Positions 5,058 to 7,697 of a DNA stretch of 7,697 bases are shown in pieces. The stretch is from NCBI GenBank assembly GCA_020026035.1, contig JAHHRC010000062.1, positions 1 through 7,697 on the forward strand, read 5' to 3'. Position 1 is the stretch's first letter, and every line of letters begins with the position of its first letter. Below the pieces are notes generated by a model, which was given only the letters and a program-made list of their open reading frames with translations, ran no database searches and was not told the DNA's origin. Both the position numbers and the translations under genes were made by a program. Source of the stretch: Erysipelotrichaceae bacterium (GTDB lineage: Bacteria > Bacillota_I > Bacilli_A > Erysipelotrichales > Erysipelotrichaceae).

Positions 5058-6806
5058 GTGGCAAGAATTCCAAAGGAAGAGATTGAACAAATCAAATCCG
5101 AGGCAGACATTGTACAAGTCATTGGCAATTACATCTCTGTGGAAGGAAAGGGTACAGATAGCTTTAAGGCAATTTGTCCCTTCCACGATGACCATGATCC
5201 ATCCCTGCATATTTCTAAGAAACGTAACGATTTCAAATGTTTCGTCTGCGATACGTATGGCGATGCCTTTGAATTCGTTAAATTATATGAGAAAGTAAGC
5301 TTTGCTGAGGCGGTTGAACGGGTTGCCAATATCATTGGCCATCGTCTATCGGTTGATATTCATGAAGTAAGCTATCCAGTAGATGAAACCAAAAGTCGCT
5401 ACCAAGCGATCATGAAGGAAGCGGTTCGCTACTTGAATGTGCAACTTGATACAAAGGCTGGCGCAAATGCGTATTCGTATTTACAAAAGCGAAAGATGAG
5501 TGATGAAATCATTCAAACCTTTCAAATCGGATATAACCCTAGTTATGATGCCTTGTACCAATATTTAAAGGCAAAGGGGTATGATGAAAATGACTTACTG
5601 GAATTGCATGTAGCGAGTCGAAGTGAACATGGTGTGTATGATACCTTCCATGATCGGATTACGATTCCGATTCATGATGGCTATGGAAATCCCATTGGCT
5701 TTACGGCAAGACGTCTCAATGAACAGATGCAAAGTAAGTACGTGAATACCAAAACAACACCGTTATTTTCGAAAGCAGATATTTTGTTTAATGCTCATCG
5801 TGCCAAAGAAGAAGCACGACGCAAAAACAAACTTTATGTGACCGAAGGTGTGTTTGATGTCATTGCCTTTGCAAGAGCGGGCTACATGAATTGTGTTTGT
5901 ACCTTAGGTACAGCCTGTACCGATTTACAAATACAACGAATGAAAGGTCTTTCCTCAACGATTGTTTTTTGTTATGATAGCGACTCGGCTGGCCAAGCTG
6001 CGATTTTAAAAGCAGGACGGAAAGCCATCGAACAATATGCCAATGTCTTTGTGATTGAGAATACATTTGGAAAAGATCCAGATGAAATCATTACCAAAGA
6101 AGGGCAAGCTGTCTTTGAACAGTTATTAAGCAAAGAAGTAGAATGGCCTAAGTTTGCGATTGACTACCATCGTAAGACTGCAGATCTTTCGACCTTTAGT
6201 GGGAAGATGGATTTCCAAAACAAAGCGATGGCGGAAGTCAATTTACTTGCGAATGATCAAGCACGGGCATATTTTGCAAAGTATGTCGAAGATATTAGCA
6301 ATCTTCCCGTACAAGTCATCCCGCAAATTCCTGAGAATACCTTTACACCAAAGCCTTTAAAAACCGTTCGCGTAAAAGATGGGGCAAGTAGTGCAGAAGA
6401 ATTGATTCTTGGCTTTATGATGCAAAGTCAAACGGCAGTGGATCGTTTTTTACAAGAACTTGGTTTCTTAGTAAATGATGATGCGTTTGTCTTAGCGATG
6501 GCAATTGAAGATGCCTGGCGAAGGAATGGCTATTGTGATGTAAATCGCTTAATGATGGAAGCGGTGGATGACAACCAACGGCATTTGATTGAAGAGGCAA
6601 GGCGAAGTATTTCGATTGTCGAAGACAACAAAGAAGAAGTTTTGGATGGAGCGATGGTACGCATTCGTATGGAAGTCGATCATCGAGCAATCCAACAAAA
6701 ATTAAACCAGCTCAAAGAGGTGGAAGATGTAGAACAAAAAGGTGCAATCATGCAAGAGATTGTGACCATACAAACAAGATTACGGGGGTATACAAAGAGT
6801 GAGTAA
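5058..6806 (+). CDS. dnaG: DNA primase DnaG
   Basis: DnaG synthesises the RNA primers that start Okazaki fragments and works with the replicative helicase DnaB/DnaC at the fork. The 582-residue protein has the full architecture. The CHC2 zinc finger has C40, H43, C61 and C64. The RNA polymerase domain includes H-D-R-I-T-I-P-I-H-D (198-207), I-G-F-T-A-R-R (213-219) and S-K-Y-V-N-T (226-231). In the TOPRIM core, E263 is in T-E-G-V-F-D, L-G-T is at 283-285, D307 and D309 are in Y-D-S-D-S-A-G, and D340 and D342 are in K-D-P-D-E. After a Pro-rich linker (about 418-435), residues about 443-582 form a helical C-terminal domain of the kind that binds DnaB. The neighbours fit the macromolecular synthesis operon: glyQS upstream and rpoD overlapping the 3' end by 8 bases. 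It is the replicative copy; the short paralogue lies on the far side of glyQS. Confidence 0.97.
   Translation: MARIPKEEIEQIKSEADIVQVIGNYISVEGKGTDSFKAICPFHDDHDPSLHISKKRNDFKCFVCDTYGDAFEFVKLYEKVSFAEAVERVANIIGHRLSVDIHEVSYPVDETKSRYQAIMKEAVRYLNVQLDTKAGANAYSYLQKRKMSDEIIQTFQIGYNPSYDALYQYLKAKGYDENDLLELHVASRSEHGVYDTFHDRITIPIHDGYGNPIGFTARRLNEQMQSKYVNTKTTPLFSKADILFNAHRAKEEARRKNKLYVTEGVFDVIAFARAGYMNCVCTLGTACTDLQIQRMKGLSSTIVFCYDSDSAGQAAILKAGRKAIEQYANVFVIENTFGKDPDEIITKEGQAVFEQLLSKEVEWPKFAIDYHRKTADLSTFSGKMDFQNKAMAEVNLLANDQARAYFAKYVEDISNLPVQVIPQIPENTFTPKPLKTVRVKDGASSAEELILGFMMQSQTAVDRFLQELGFLVNDDAFVLAMAIEDAWRRNGYCDVNRLMMEAVDDNQRHLIEEARRSISIVEDNKEEVLDGAMVRIRMEVDHRAIQQKLNQLKEVEDVEQKGAIMQEIVTIQTRLRGYTKSE
5898..5921 (+). 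repeat. Three-arm TGTACC / GGTACA / TGTACC palindromic cluster in dnaG
   Basis: TGTACC (5898-5903), GGTACA (5907-5912) and TGTACC (5916-5921) are spaced by 3 bases each, so the middle arm can pair with either side. The run encodes C-T-L-G-T-A-C-T of the TOPRIM domain, where the two Cys-Thr pairs use identical codons. Most likely this is a product of the protein sequence; a structural role in the mRNA is speculative. Confidence 0.6.
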
Positions 6807-7697
6807 AGCAGCAGAAAAAATCGAAATTGAAACAGTTAACCCAAAGGATGCGGTAACAAGTAAGAGTGCAACCTCCCAAGGAAAAGCGTCTTCAAGCAAA
6901 GAAGACGAAAAGACAGAAATCGCTATTTACAATGGCAAAGGGAAGAATCGGGAGCTCAAGACATTAGATGAGTTAAAAGAAGAATACCTACGTGTCTATA
7001 CAAATGATGGTGAAATTCAACAAAAGGATATCTTAGATTCCTTAGAACGTCTTTCTTTGGATGACGATGATTTAGAAGAGCTATGGGACTGGTTCCGTAG
7101 CAAGGACATTGAGATTTCCGAAGAAGAAGACTTAGAAGCGTTAGATGACGTTGAAGAAGATGATGATTTAATCGATGAAGACGTTGAAGATGAAGATGAA
7201 GTCGAAGAAAAAGACATCATGGCAAACGTGTATCGTTCTAAAGGAACAAGTGCACAGTTAAGTGACCCAGTCAAAATGTATCTAAAGGAAATTGGTCAAG
7301 TACCACTTTTAGATGCCGAAGAAGAAGTGGAAATCGCTAAGCGTATTGAAGCAGGTGATGAAGAAGCGCGTGCCATTCTAATTTCCAGTAACTTGCGTTT
7401 GGTTGTATCCATCGCAAAGAAATATGTTGGACGTGGTATGTTGTTCCTTGACTTGATTCAAGAAGGAAACATGGGTCTTGTAAAGGCCGTTGAGAAGTTT
7501 GATTACCGTAAGGGATTTAAGTTCTCTACTTATGCGACTTGGTGGATTCGTCAGGCAATTACAAGAGCGATTGCCGACCAAGCACGTACAATTCGTATTC
7601 CAGTTCACATGGTTGAAACCATTAACAAGCTTAAGCGTGTGGAACGTCAATTGGTACAGGAATTAGGACGTGATCCAACACCAGCAGAAATCTCTGC
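6799..7697 (+). CDS. rpoD: Primary RNA polymerase sigma factor RpoD/SigA, N-terminal part (3' end outside window)
   Basis: This is the housekeeping sigma factor that directs RNA polymerase to -35/-10 promoters. The frame runs open to the window end, giving 299 codons plus two bases. GTG 6799 is the only usable start, because an in-frame TGA lies shortly upstream and no other start codon intervenes. It overlaps the dnaG stop by 8 bases; GGGGG at 6784-6788 is a modest ribosome site. Residues 1-52 are a polar Ser/Lys/Glu-rich extension, and about 53-105 resemble region 1.1. Residues 104-138 are very acidic. Region 1.2 begins at D156-P-V-K-M-Y-L-K-E-I-G. Region 2 spans about 190-270, with N-L-R-L-V-V-S-I-A-K-K-Y (198-209), D-L-I-Q-E-G-N-M-G-L (218-227) and the promoter-melting/-10 reading segment T-Y-A-T-W-W-I-R-Q-A-I-T-R-A-I (244-258). 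Region 3 starts at H270-M-V-E-T-I-N-K. Region 4, which reads the -35 box, is not in the window. Confidence 0.97.
   Translation, partial: MSKAAEKIEIETVNPKDAVTSKSATSQGKASSSKEDEKTEIAIYNGKGKNRELKTLDELKEEYLRVYTNDGEIQQKDILDSLERLSLDDDDLEELWDWFRSKDIEISEEEDLEALDDVEEDDDLIDEDVEDEDEVEEKDIMANVYRSKGTSAQLSDPVKMYLKEIGQVPLLDAEEEVEIAKRIEAGDEEARAILISSNLRLVVSIAKKYVGRGMLFLDLIQEGNMGLVKAVEKFDYRKGFKFSTYATWWIRQAITRAIADQARTIRIPVHMVETINKLKRVERQLVQELGRDPTPAEIS

Noticed and set aside
2225..6806. Phage or plasmid origin for the extra primase
   Set aside because: No integrase, attachment repeats, transposase or other phage genes are nearby, the flanks are conserved housekeeping genes, and codon use looks like that of its neighbours by eye.
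7017..7274. Minus-strand Ser-rich ORF of 85 codons
   Set aside because: It is the antisense reading of the Asp/Glu codons of the rpoD acidic region. It has no ribosome site and no recognisable domain.

Overview
The window looks like a housekeeping chromosome segment from a low-to-moderate GC Bacillota, plausibly Erysipelotrichia-like or a Bacilli relative. The taxon is inferred from gene order, Gram-positive ribosome binding sites and promoter style, and the protein families; it was not tested by a search. All genes lie on the + strand, and there are no mobile elements, tRNAs, rRNAs or CRISPR arrays.

Layout. The left block is a tightly packed run: the 3' end of dgkA (1-170), cdd (184-588), era (585-1472), recO (1465-2208) and a short primase-like gene (2225-3520). 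Neighbouring genes overlap or are separated by no more than 16 bases, so this is almost certainly one transcription unit. A 140-base gap follows (3521-3660). It holds a candidate weak hairpin terminator and a convincing sigma-A promoter with an extended -10. The right block is glyQS (3661-5034), dnaG (5058-6806) and rpoD (6799 to the window end, incomplete), again tightly packed. The only non-coding stretch of any size is the 140-base gap.

How the genes relate. The order dgkA-cdd-era-recO-glycyl-tRNA synthetase-dnaG-rpoD is the classic Bacillota arrangement that ends in the macromolecular synthesis operon. It couples lipid carrier recycling, pyrimidine salvage, 30S maturation and recombination repair with glycine charging, replication priming and the main sigma factor.

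The outstanding feature is the extra gene between recO and glyQS. It encodes a second DnaG-family protein of 431 residues with an intact CHC2 zinc finger and the acidic TOPRIM metal-binding residues. It stops cleanly where the full-length DnaG (582 residues, further right) continues into its C-terminal helicase-binding domain. Two DnaG-type primases therefore flank glyQS in one locus, one of them without the usual DnaB-interaction module. This is the best candidate here for an under-described biological role. Other points of note are an unusually long, acidic N-terminus on RpoD, an in-gene hairpin in recO, and a glyQS leader too short for a T-box.
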